Assembly: GCF_027706845.1 (NCBI RefSeq)
Contig: NZ_JAQGCZ010000007.1
Location: forward strand, 186,001 to 250,000
Origin: Mycolicibacterium sp. BiH015
GTDB lineage: Bacteria; Actinomycetota; Actinomycetes; Mycobacteriales; Mycobacteriaceae
Length of the DNA stretch: 64,000 nucleotides
Direction of reading: 5' to 3'
In this document: piece by piece, positions 8,321 to 16,551 of the stretch
Numbering within the stretch: position 1 is the stretch's first letter
Layout of the letters: every line of letters begins with the position of its first letter
Position numbers and translations under genes: made by a program
Notes under the pieces: generated by a model
The model's input: only the letters and a program-made list of their open reading frames with translations
What the model was told of the DNA's origin: nothing
Databases searched by the model: none

Positions 8321-8326
8321 TAGCGT
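8321..8326 (+). promoter_or_regulatory. -10 box of leaderless alpha/beta-fold gene
   Basis: TAGCGT is followed by exactly 6 bases and the ATG at 8333, the third instance of this layout in 1.6 kb. Confidence 0.5.
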
Positions 8327-8332
8327 GACGCA

Positions 8333-8896
8333 ATGCCCACTCCCATGGTGACCGTTGACGGTTTCGGTGTGCCTGTTGAGGTTGCCGGTCCGGAGAAGGG
8401 TTCCGTCGTGGTGTTGCTGGGCGCGGCGCACCAGGCGCCGGCAGCCTACGAAGGTGTGTGCCAACGCTTGCACACCGCGTCGTTGAAGACCGTCGTAATC
8501 GGACCCGATCCGCGGCTGACCGCCAAGTCGGTCATCGGCATCCTCGATTCCCTCGAAGTTCGGTGGGCGCTGCTGGTCGGCGACCGCTTGGGTGGGGAGC
8601 TCGCCTGGGAGCTGGCGGCCACGCGCCTGGACCGCTTCATCGGGCTGGTTGTCATCGATCGCGGCCATCCCAAGGTGGCCGACCTCACCGGCACGGTCCG
8701 CGACGAACACTGTCCTCCGGTCGAGCTGAACACGACCGCGCTCGTCAGTTCCAGTGCCGCGCGGGCGGTGGCCAAGGCGAGCCAGCGTTTCGTCTACGGC
8801 GAATACCGCATCGTCGACCTGCTGGGTCGGCGCAACGCCGCCGATTCCACGGCGCAGCTTGCGGCCGAGATCGTGATGCGCACCAGCACCTGGTGA
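8333..8896 (+). CDS. Alpha/beta-hydrolase-fold protein without nucleophile
   Basis: 187 aa. The first half follows the alpha/beta-hydrolase plan: a strand VVVLLGAAHQAP in the oxyanion-hole position, then WALLVGDRLGGELAWELAA in the nucleophile-elbow position. Where the family has G-x-S-x-G(G), this protein has G83-D84-R85-L86-G87-G88, so the serine is arginine. It is also about 80 residues shorter than typical members and no catalytic His region is seen near the end. It is therefore probably a binding or regulatory protein, or a decayed enzyme. It ends 7 bases before the convergent ngg gene. Confidence 0.7.
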   Translation: MPTPMVTVDGFGVPVEVAGPEKGSVVVLLGAAHQAPAAYEGVCQRLHTASLKTVVIGPDPRLTAKSVIGILDSLEVRWALLVGDRLGGELAWELAATRLDRFIGLVVIDRGHPKVADLTGTVRDEHCPPVELNTTALVSSSAARAVAKASQRFVYGEYRIVDLLGRRNAADSTAQLAAEIVMRTSTW

Positions 8897-8903
8897 TGAC
8901 GGG

Positions 8904-10703
8904 CTAGCTGCTCGGGGCTTCGTCCGGGGTCCATGCCTGGGGTAGTCCGGGCTGATTGGGAAACAGGAAGTCCACGAAGGCTTTTGCGGTGGGCTGCGGT
9001 TCGTGGTTGGCCAACCCCGGCCGCTCGTTGGCTTCGATGAAGAAGTAATCCGGTTCGGTCACATCCGGAACCAGAAGGTCGATCCCGGTGACGGGTATCC
9101 CGATGGCCTGCGCGGCGGCGACGGCCACCCGGCACAGTTCGGGGTGCACCGTTGCGGTGACATCGTGGATGGTGCCGCCCTGGTGGAGGTTGGCTGTCCT
9201 GCGCACTCGAAGCCGTTCCCCTTCGGGCAGCACGTCGTCGAACGTGTATCCGGCTTCCTTGACCGTCGTTTCGGTGACGGCGTCCATCGGAATCTTCGAT
9301 TCGCCGCCGGTGGCCGCGGAACGGCGCCGGCTCTGGGTCTCGATCAACTCACGGATCGTGTGCTTGCCGGTACCGGTGATCTCGGCGGGCAGTCGTAGCG
9401 CCGCGGCGACGACCCTGCCGTCGATGACCACCAGCCTCAGGTCATCGCCTTCGGCGCGCTGCTCGATGAGCACCTCGGGATGTTGTTCGCGGGCCCGGGC
9501 CAACGCCGCGTCGAGCTCCTCGGTGCTGCTCACGCCGACGGTGATGCCCTTGCCCTGCTCGCCGCGTGTCGGCTTGACCACCACATCGCCGACGTCGGTG
9601 AGGAACTGGTAGTCGGCGTCGTCGAACGTTGCAAGGCGGCCCTTCGGCACGGCAATACCCGCCTCGGACACCAGACGACGGGTCAATCGCTTGTCGTCGC
9701 AGCGCGCCATCGCGACCGCGGAGGTGTATTCCGACAGCGACTCCCGGGTCACAACGGTTCGGCCGCCGTGCGACAGCTTCATCTCGCCTGCCTCCGCATC
9801 GAGCACTTCGACCCAGATGCCGCGCCGCATGGCCTCGTCGGCGATTATCCGGGCATACGGGTTGAGGTCGTCGACGGTCTCGGGGGGATGCGTGAACAGC
9901 GGTTCGTTGATCGCGTTCTTGCGCTTGACCGCCATCACCGGCACCCGGGCGAAACCCAGCTTCTCGTAGAGCGCGATTGCGGCGTTGTTGTCATGCGTGA
10001 CCGAAAGATCCATGTAGGCGCGGCCCCGTTCCCGGTACAGCGCGGCCAGGCTGCGGGTCAATGCCGCGCCGACTCCGGGTAGCGGCGCGGCCGGGTCGAC
10101 CGCGAGGGTCCAGAGGCTGGAGCCCTCTTCCGGGTCGGAGAACAGCGCCTTGTGGTCGACGCCGGTGACGGTGCCCAGGATGGAGCCGTCCTCGTCGTTG
10201 ACGGCGACCAGGTAGTCGACGGACTTCTGGTTGAGGTGGTTGTTCCAGATCACGTCGGTTGGCGCGGGCACCATGCCGCAGCGCAGGTAGACGCGGTTCA
10301 TCTCGTCGGCGTCGGCGCGGCTTTCCAGTGTGCGCACGTGAAATCCGGTGGGCGCCGGACCGTCGTCGGTGACATCGGCGAACCGCAAGCGGTAGGTGTG
10401 GCTGGGGTCGATGAACAGTTCGGACGGGGCCTTGGACACCAGCACGTGCGGTTCCCGCGCGTAGATGCAGATGTCTCGCCGGCCCTGGCCTTCCTGGCGC
10501 AGGACGTCGGCCAGGCGGGCAGGGTCGGCGAAGGTCTGGCCGAAAATGAGCCGCCCCCAGCCAAGTTCGAGGACCACATCGTCAGACATGGTGTCGAGCA
10601 CGTCCCGGGTGGCCGCTTCGTGCAGCCCCAGAGTGATGGCTTCCGGTGTTTCCAACGGCGTGGTGTTGTCGGCCTTGGGGTCGGCAGAAGCATCGGCGGT
10701 CAT
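8904..10703 (-). CDS. ngg: N-acetylglutaminylglutamine synthetase (GNAT + ATP-grasp)
   Basis: 599 aa. It should acetylate glutamine and ligate a second glutamine to give N-acetylglutaminylglutamine. The N-terminal part (about 100-275) is a GNAT domain with LWTLAVDPAAPLPGVGAALTRSLAALY and a YEKLGFARVPVM motif. The C-terminal part (about 320-590) is an ATP-grasp ligase with DVVVKPTRGEQGKGITVGV as nucleotide-binding region and DYFFIEANERPG as metal-ligand segment. This fusion matches the NGG synthetase family of osmolyte pathways. The start ATG at 10703 overlaps the upstream TGA (ATGA), so it is coupled to asnO. The usual third gene, an M42 peptidase, is not in this cluster. Confidence 0.88.
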   Translation of the reverse strand: MTADASADPKADNTTPLETPEAITLGLHEAATRDVLDTMSDDVVLELGWGRLIFGQTFADPARLADVLRQEGQGRRDICIYAREPHVLVSKAPSELFIDPSHTYRLRFADVTDDGPAPTGFHVRTLESRADADEMNRVYLRCGMVPAPTDVIWNNHLNQKSVDYLVAVNDEDGSILGTVTGVDHKALFSDPEEGSSLWTLAVDPAAPLPGVGAALTRSLAALYRERGRAYMDLSVTHDNNAAIALYEKLGFARVPVMAVKRKNAINEPLFTHPPETVDDLNPYARIIADEAMRRGIWVEVLDAEAGEMKLSHGGRTVVTRESLSEYTSAVAMARCDDKRLTRRLVSEAGIAVPKGRLATFDDADYQFLTDVGDVVVKPTRGEQGKGITVGVSSTEELDAALARAREQHPEVLIEQRAEGDDLRLVVIDGRVVAAALRLPAEITGTGKHTIRELIETQSRRRSAATGGESKIPMDAVTETTVKEAGYTFDDVLPEGERLRVRRTANLHQGGTIHDVTATVHPELCRVAVAAAQAIGIPVTGIDLLVPDVTEPDYFFIEANERPGLANHEPQPTAKAFVDFLFPNQPGLPQAWTPDEAPSS

Positions 10704-12505
10704 GCTGCAGGCCCGTTGATGCCGTGCCGCTGCAGCCAGAGCTCCAGCAGCGCGATCTGCCACAACTCGTTGCCCCGCAACGGGGTCAGCTTTCCGTTCG
10801 GGTTGGCGAGCAGTCGCTCCACGGCGTCGGGGCGGAAGAGTCCCCGCTCCTTGGCCACCGGTGCATAGAGCGCGTCGCGGACCAGGTCGAGATACGGGCC
10901 CTCCAGGTGGGTGAGCGCGGGCACCGGGAAGTAACCTTTCGGCCGGTCGATGACTTCTGACGGAATGACCTGTCGGGCAGCCTGTTTGAGTACTCCCTTG
11001 CCTTCGTGGGCGGTCTTGTACTCAGGGGGGCAGGTGGCGGCGAGCTCGACCAGCTCGTGATCGAGGAACGGCACCCGCCCCTCCAGGCCCCACGCCATGG
11101 TCATGTTGTCGACGCGCTTGACCGGGTCGTCGACGAGCATGACGGTCGTGTCCAGGCGGAGGGCGCGGTCCACGCCGGTCTCGGCGCCCGCGCGGGCGAA
11201 GTGTTCGGTGACGAACAGCTCACTCGGATCGCCGTCGGTCAGATAGCCCGGTGCGACGAGGTCGGCGTAACCGGCCCGGTCGCGGTCGAAGAACGCGGCA
11301 CGGTAGCAGGCCACCGACCCTTCGACCGATGCGGCGGCGGGCTCACCCATCGGGGGATACCAGTGATAGCCGGCGAACACCTCGTCAGCGCCCTGCCCGG
11401 ACTGCACGACCTTCACATGCTTGGCAACTTCCTGGCTGAGCAGGTAGAAGGCCACACAGTCGTGGCTGACCATCGGTTCGCTCATTGCGCCGATCGCGCC
11501 GTCGAGCGCGGGCAGCATCCGCTCGGTGCCGATGCGGATCTGGTGGTGATCGGTGCCGAACCGCTGGGCGACGATGTCGGAGTACTTGAACTCGTCGCCC
11601 TTGACCCCGCCCACCGACTCGAAACCGATGGAGAAGGTAGCCAGGCCGTGCTGGCCGGCTTCGGCGAGCAGCCCGACGATCAGGCTGGAGTCCACGCCGC
11701 CGGAGAGCAGGCAGCCGACCGGGACGTCGGCAACGAGGCGCCGCTTCACCGCGGTCCGGAGCGACTCCAGAACAGCGTCCTCCCAATCTTTTTCAGACCA
11801 GTCGGCACGATCGGCACGGCGCGTGAAATCGGGTTCCCAGTACGTCGTGGTGGCGACCCTGCCGTCGGGTTCGATCGTCATCAGTGAGGCGGGGGGCAGC
11901 TTGCTGACCCCGCGCAGAATGGTGCGCGGCGACGGAACGACCGAGTGGAACGTCATGTAGTGGTGCAGCGCGATCGGGTCGATGCGGGTGTCGACATCCC
12001 CGCCGGCCAGAAGGGCGGGCAGAGAGGACGCGAAGCGGATCCGGTCGGGCGTCTGGGTCAGGTAAAGCGGCTTGATGCCGAGCCGGTCGCGGCCGAGCAG
12101 AACGCGTCCGCTCTCGTGTTCGACGATGGCGAACGCGAACATCCCCTTGAGATGGTCGACGAAGCGATCGCCCCAGTGGTGGTAGCCCTTCAGCAGCACC
12201 TCGGTGTCGCTGTGGGAGAAGAAGCGGTATCCGTGCCCGGACAGTTCGTCACGCAGCTGCTCGTAGTTGTAGATGCAGCCGTTCCACGCCACCGAGAGGC
12301 CGAGCTCGGCGTCGACCATCGGCTGGGCGCCAGCTTCGGAGAGATCGATGATCTTGAGGCGACGGTGGCCGAGCGCCACCCTGCCTTGCGACCACACACC
12401 GGCGGCATCGGGTCCACGCGGAACCATGACTTCGGCCATTGCCGTGACGGCTCGGACATCCGGGGTTCTTCCGTCGAGGCGTACCTCGCCGGTGGCTCCA
12501 CACAC
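10700..12505 (-). CDS. asnO: Asparagine-synthase-like amidotransferase for NAGGN
   Basis: 601 aa. It should amidate N-acetylglutaminylglutamine to the osmolyte NAGGN. The GTG start is followed directly by the catalytic Cys2 of the class II glutaminase domain (MCGATGEV), then a RGPDAAG loop and WNGCIYNYEQLRDEL. The synthetase domain has the PP-loop LLSGGVDSSLIVGLLA and a GQGADEVFAGYHWYP motif. In known systems this protein and Ngg together make the dipeptide that accumulates under salt stress. It is first in a two-gene operon. The spacer upstream (12506-12669) carries a 12-base palindrome. Confidence 0.88.
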   Translation of the reverse strand: MCGATGEVRLDGRTPDVRAVTAMAEVMVPRGPDAAGVWSQGRVALGHRRLKIIDLSEAGAQPMVDAELGLSVAWNGCIYNYEQLRDELSGHGYRFFSHSDTEVLLKGYHHWGDRFVDHLKGMFAFAIVEHESGRVLLGRDRLGIKPLYLTQTPDRIRFASSLPALLAGGDVDTRIDPIALHHYMTFHSVVPSPRTILRGVSKLPPASLMTIEPDGRVATTTYWEPDFTRRADRADWSEKDWEDAVLESLRTAVKRRLVADVPVGCLLSGGVDSSLIVGLLAEAGQHGLATFSIGFESVGGVKGDEFKYSDIVAQRFGTDHHQIRIGTERMLPALDGAIGAMSEPMVSHDCVAFYLLSQEVAKHVKVVQSGQGADEVFAGYHWYPPMGEPAAASVEGSVACYRAAFFDRDRAGYADLVAPGYLTDGDPSELFVTEHFARAGAETGVDRALRLDTTVMLVDDPVKRVDNMTMAWGLEGRVPFLDHELVELAATCPPEYKTAHEGKGVLKQAARQVIPSEVIDRPKGYFPVPALTHLEGPYLDLVRDALYAPVAKERGLFRPDAVERLLANPNGKLTPLRGNELWQIALLELWLQRHGINGPAA

Positions 12506-12542
12506 CTTGGTTCGGTCCCTATCTCGTGGCTGTGACGGCGGT

Positions 12543-12554
12543 ACTCGATCGAGT
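12543..12554. promoter_or_regulatory. 12-base perfect palindrome upstream of asnO
   Basis: ACTCGATCGAGT reads the same on both strands and lies 38 bases before the asnO start. It is a candidate operator for the NAGGN operon. Nearby, 12594-12598 and 12606-12610 (CCCCA/TGGGG) form a small hairpin that could serve the end of the permease gene. No other element was recognised in 12506-12669. Confidence 0.35.
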
Positions 12555-12669
12555 CAGCCGCGCAACAGTGCCCGGCGACGCCGAGGCTGGTTACCCCAGT
12601 TGAGATGGGGCAAAACCGGCTGAAGCAATCAAGATCGAGACGCCCGTCACAACGTCCGGGGACCGCCGG

Positions 12670-14253
12670 TCAGGACACTCCCTCCAGCGTGTCCCCGGAC
12701 GCGTCCACCTGCTTGATCGGGCCGGTGAACCAGTGTTTGACCGACACGTTCCAGTAGATGAAGAGCAGGATCAGCACGCCGCCGACGAGCAGGGGGGTGT
12801 AGTTGACGTACTTCCACTCGAAGCCGGGGTCCCACGGTGCCCCGAGGTTGGACGTCGGCCACAGCGCGATGAAGGACGTGAGGAAGATTTCGATCAGGGC
12901 AACCGGTGCCATCCACTTGTAGTGCCGGCCCAGAGTCCACCGACCGGCCTTGAACTGGTCACCCAGCCGCCAGCGGTAGTAGATCGGCACGGCGAAGCAC
13001 AGGTACAGACCGACCACGCCGATCGACACGACCGCGAAGAACGCGATCGGCACCGGCGCCCCGTTGATGTCCACCTCGACGAGGGCGGGCAGCGTGATGA
13101 CCGCGCCGAGCGCGGCGGTGATCAGGACCGCGTTGGCCGGGATCTTCGTCTTGTTGACCTTCGACCACAGCTGGTGGCCGGGCACCGCGCGGTCGCGGCT
13201 GAACGCGAACAGCATGCGCGACGCGCTCGTCTGGCAGGCGGTGGTGCAGAAGAACTGGCCGCACGTCGAGATCAGCAGGACGATGCCCATCCACTGACTG
13301 TCGAGTGCCTGGCCGAAGATCACCGCGACCGCGCCGCCGCCCGCCGTCACCTCGTCGACGTCCTGCACGGCGAACAGGAACGTCAGCAGCAGGATCCAGC
13401 CGCCGATGGCCGAGTAGAGGATGGACCGCCAGATGCCCTTTGCCGCGGCGTCGGCAGCGCTCTTGGTCTCCTCTGACAGGTGTGCCGACGCGTCGTAGCC
13501 GGTGATGGTGTACTGCGTCAGGATGGCCGAGATCGGCAGCACGAAGAACAGGAACGCGACGCCGGTTTCGCCGCCGAAGAAGCCCGTGTTGTTGACGGTC
13601 GTGGTGAACACGGTGGAGAAGCTGGCGTGCTGTTCGGGTAGCAGCCACAGGATCGCGACCACCGCGACCGCGCCCACGACGTGCCACCACACCGAGATGT
13701 TGTTGATGAGCGCCAGCAGGTGCGACGAGAAGATGTTGATGGTGGCCGCGACCGCGAGGATGACGAGGAAGATGATGAACGTCCTGGTCAGGCTGTAGCC
13801 CTCCAGCCAGGTTTCACTGAAGGTGCCCAGCGTCAGGTCCAGGAACGTCGCGCAGCCGTACGACACCGACGCCAGGATGGCGATGAGCCCGATGAGGTTC
13901 AGCCATCCGGTGTAGAAACCCGCCTTGGCGCCGCCGAGTTTGGCCGCCCACCAGTAGATGCCGCCCGAGGTGGGGTAGGCCGAGACGAGTTCGGACATGC
14001 ACAGGCCGATGATCAGGATGAAGACCGAGACGAGCGGCCAGCCCCAGGCGATGGCTGCGGGGCCGCCGTTGTTCCAGCCGAGGCCGAACGACGTGAAGCA
14101 GCCCGCCAAGATCGAGATGATCGAGAACGAGATGGCGAAGTTGCTGAATCCTGACCACGATCGCGACAGTTCCTGGACGTATCCCAGGCTTGCCAGGTGA
14201 CGTTCGTCCTCGTCTAAATGCTCATGTCCCTCGGGCACGGGGACCTCCTCCAT
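12670..14253 (-). CDS. APC-family amino acid / amine permease
   Basis: 527 aa with about 12 hydrophobic segments and a hydrophilic start. It should import an amino acid or amine with a proton. The early motif SWSGFSNFAISFSIISILAGCFTSFGLGWNNGGP and the PTSGGIYWWAAKLGG segment are typical of the bacterial GABA/choline-type branch of the APC superfamily. Its start faces glnA4 across about 176 bases, so it probably imports the amine that the glnA4 operon breaks down. The substrate itself cannot be read from the sequence. Confidence 0.88.
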   Translation of the reverse strand: MEEVPVPEGHEHLDEDERHLASLGYVQELSRSWSGFSNFAISFSIISILAGCFTSFGLGWNNGGPAAIAWGWPLVSVFILIIGLCMSELVSAYPTSGGIYWWAAKLGGAKAGFYTGWLNLIGLIAILASVSYGCATFLDLTLGTFSETWLEGYSLTRTFIIFLVILAVAATINIFSSHLLALINNISVWWHVVGAVAVVAILWLLPEQHASFSTVFTTTVNNTGFFGGETGVAFLFFVLPISAILTQYTITGYDASAHLSEETKSAADAAAKGIWRSILYSAIGGWILLLTFLFAVQDVDEVTAGGGAVAVIFGQALDSQWMGIVLLISTCGQFFCTTACQTSASRMLFAFSRDRAVPGHQLWSKVNKTKIPANAVLITAALGAVITLPALVEVDINGAPVPIAFFAVVSIGVVGLYLCFAVPIYYRWRLGDQFKAGRWTLGRHYKWMAPVALIEIFLTSFIALWPTSNLGAPWDPGFEWKYVNYTPLLVGGVLILLFIYWNVSVKHWFTGPIKQVDASGDTLEGVS

Positions 14254-14293
14254 GACAAAGCAGCGCCCGGACCAGCGCTGGCACCATGTCGGA

Positions 14294-14333
14294 CAATAGA
14301 ACCCCTATTGGTCTGGTGTCCTACCTTTGGACA
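14294..14333. promoter_or_regulatory. Divergent control region, permease / glnA4
   Basis: Two inverted repeats sit side by side: CAATAG (14294-14299) with CTATTG (14305-14310), and TGTCC (14317-14321) with GGACA (14329-14333). A TACCTT sequence at 14322-14327 could be a -10 towards glnA4. The FadR-type GntR encoded at the end of the operon is the obvious candidate to bind here; that is inference. Confidence 0.35.
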
Positions 14334-14429
14334 TGAAAATGTGTTCGTGCAAAGGTGAGCGTTGCGGCCCCCTCGGGAGCCAATGGTCGGTCCGTAGGCA
14401 GAACCCGAAGGAAGGTCAGGCTTGAGCTG

Positions 14430-15806
14430 ATGAGCACACGCGGCTTGCTGTCGAAGGATGTACTGGAACAAATGGTCGCCGAGGGCGACATCGACACCGT
14501 CATCGTCGCGTTCTGCGACATGCAGGGCCGGCTCACCGGGAAGCGCATCTCTGCGCGGCTGTTCGTCGACGACGTCGCCGAGCACGGCGCCGAGTGCTGC
14601 AACTACCTGCTGGCCGTCGACGTCGACATGAACACCGTCGACGGCTATGCCATCTCGAGCTGGGAGACCGGCTACGGCGACATGGTCATGACCCCGGACT
14701 TCAGCACGTTGCGGCTGCTGCCGTGGCTGCCCGCCACCGCACTGGTGATGGCGGACCTTTCCTGGACCGACGGTCGGCCCGTGACGCAGGCGCCGCGCAC
14801 GGTGCTGCGCAAACAGCTCGATCGCCTGGCCGAGCGCGGGTTGGGCGCCGTTGCGGCCACCGAACTCGAGTTCATGGTGTTCGACGACACCTACCGCGAC
14901 GCCTGGAAAGCCGACTACCGCAATCTGACGCCGGCCACCGACTACAACATCGACTACGCGATGCTGGCCTCGACCCGGATGGAACCGCTGCTGCGTGACA
15001 TCCGGTTGGGCATGGAAGGCGCGGGTCTCTACTGCGAAGGCGTCAAGGGCGAGTGCAACCTGGGCCAGCAGGAGATCGGGTTTCGCTACGACGAAGCTCT
15101 CGTGGTCTGCGACAACCACACGATCTACAAGAACGGCGCCAAGGAGATCGCTGATCAGCACGGCAAGAGCCTCACCTTCATGGCGAAATTCGATGAGCGC
15201 GAGGGAAACAGCTGCCACATCCACATCTCGTTCCGCCGGCTTGAGGACGGATCCCCGACGGTTCCGGTCTTCGCCGATGACTCCGACGAGCTGGGCATGT
15301 CGCCGATGTTCCGCAGCTTCGTCGCCGGCCAGATCGCCACACTTCGTGAAATGACGCTGTTCTACGCGCCGAACATCAACTCCTACAAGCGATTTGTGGA
15401 CGGCAGCTTCGCACCGACGGCGGTTGCATGGGGTATCGACAACAGGACCTGCGCACTGCGGGTCGTGGGCCACGGCCACGGCATGCGGATGGAGTGTCGC
15501 GCACCCGGCGGCGACGTCAACCAGTATCTGGCGACCGCGGCGCTGATCGCCGGCGGCCTGTACGGCATCGAGAACGAGCTGGAGCTCGAGGACCCTACGA
15601 AGGGCAACGCCTACACCAGCGGCGCTGATCGGCTCCCCACGACGATGGCCGAGGCTGCCGAGCTGTTCGACAAGTCGAAGGTCGCCCGCGAGGCGTTCGG
15701 CGACGACGTCGTCGACCACTATCTCAACAACGCTCGCGTGGAACTGAAGGCCTTCAACGCGGCGGTGACCGACTGGGAGAGGAAGCGCGGCTTTGAGCGC
15801 CTCTAG
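14430..15806 (+). CDS. glnA4: Glutamine-synthetase-like gamma-glutamyl-amine ligase
   Basis: 458 aa, matching M. tuberculosis GlnA4 (Rv2860c, 457 aa). It has the glutamine-synthetase fold: an N-terminal beta-grasp, TELEFMVFDDTYRDAW with the metal-binding ELEF, GNSCHIHISFRR with the HxH metal/ATP site, and GSFAPTAVAWGIDNRTCALRV. Relatives next to PuuD-, PuuC-like genes ligate glutamate to polyamines or ethanolamine rather than ammonia, and the neighbours here fit that. The start at 14430 is chosen over an earlier in-frame ATG by family length, with GAAGGAAGG upstream. The next gene begins inside its 3' end. Confidence 0.9.
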   Translation: MSTRGLLSKDVLEQMVAEGDIDTVIVAFCDMQGRLTGKRISARLFVDDVAEHGAECCNYLLAVDVDMNTVDGYAISSWETGYGDMVMTPDFSTLRLLPWLPATALVMADLSWTDGRPVTQAPRTVLRKQLDRLAERGLGAVAATELEFMVFDDTYRDAWKADYRNLTPATDYNIDYAMLASTRMEPLLRDIRLGMEGAGLYCEGVKGECNLGQQEIGFRYDEALVVCDNHTIYKNGAKEIADQHGKSLTFMAKFDEREGNSCHIHISFRRLEDGSPTVPVFADDSDELGMSPMFRSFVAGQIATLREMTLFYAPNINSYKRFVDGSFAPTAVAWGIDNRTCALRVVGHGHGMRMECRAPGGDVNQYLATAALIAGGLYGIENELELEDPTKGNAYTSGADRLPTTMAEAAELFDKSKVAREAFGDDVVDHYLNNARVELKAFNAAVTDWERKRGFERL

Positions 15807-16551
15807 ACCTGTCATCGGACTGACCACCTACCTGCAGCAGGCGCAGACCGGTGTGTGGGACGTGCGGGCCAGCTTTCTGCCCGCCATCTATTTCGAGGGT
15901 GTCGGCCTGGCCGGTGGCATCTCGGTGCTGCTGCCGCCCCAGCCGGTCGACGACGACATCGCCGAGCGGCTGCTCGACGGGCTCGACGGGCTGATCATCA
16001 CGGGCGGACGCGATGTCGACCCGTCCACCTATGGAGCCGAGCGCCACGCGACCACCGACGAACCCGTGCCGGACAGCCGCACCCGTGACGCGCTGGAGTT
16101 CGCGCTGCTGCGGGCCGCGCTGCGCAGGCGCGTTCCAGTGCTCGGCATCTGCCGCGGCGCGCAGGTACTCAATGTCGCCCTCGGCGGGACCCTGCACCAG
16201 CATCTGCCCGACGTGGTGGGGCACACCCGTCACCAGCAGGGCAACGCGGTCTTCACGACGTCCTCGATCACGACGGTGCCCGGCAGCAGGGTCGCCGCCC
16301 TCGTCGGACCCGACACCGAGGCCCAGTGCTATCACCATCAGGCCATCGACCGGCTCGGCGACGGATTGGTCGTCAGCGCATCCGACGCCGACGGTGTGAT
16401 CGAGGCCGTCGAGATCGACCCCGCGCAGCATCCCGACCGTTGGGTCGTTGCGGTGCAGTGGCATCCGGAGGAACGGCTCGACGACCTACGACTCTTCGCG
16501 GGCCTGGTTGGTGCCGCGACCGCCTACGCGAACCAGAAAGTGAGTGCATGA
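15793..16551 (+). CDS. Gamma-glutamyl-gamma-aminobutyrate hydrolase-like protein
   Basis: 252 aa. It is a class I glutamine-amidotransferase-fold hydrolase (peptidase C26/PuuD type) that should release glutamate from a gamma-glutamylated acid. The nucleophile is C120 in PVLGICRGAQVLNVALGG, with H224 and E226 in AVQWHPEE; GLIITGGRDVDPSTYG precedes them. The TTG start at 15793 lies inside the end of glnA4, and the stop overlaps the aldehyde dehydrogenase start (ATGA), so the three genes are coupled. It corresponds to Rv2859c. Confidence 0.9.
   Translation: MSASRPVIGLTTYLQQAQTGVWDVRASFLPAIYFEGVGLAGGISVLLPPQPVDDDIAERLLDGLDGLIITGGRDVDPSTYGAERHATTDEPVPDSRTRDALEFALLRAALRRRVPVLGICRGAQVLNVALGGTLHQHLPDVVGHTRHQQGNAVFTTSSITTVPGSRVAALVGPDTEAQCYHHQAIDRLGDGLVVSASDADGVIEAVEIDPAQHPDRWVVAVQWHPEERLDDLRLFAGLVGAATAYANQKVSA

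Noticed and set aside
14214..15827. Long open reading frame of 537 codons on the strand opposite glnA4
   Set aside because: It mirrors glnA4 codon by codon, as GC-rich genes often do; the product has no recognisable domain, while GlnA4 has all family motifs.
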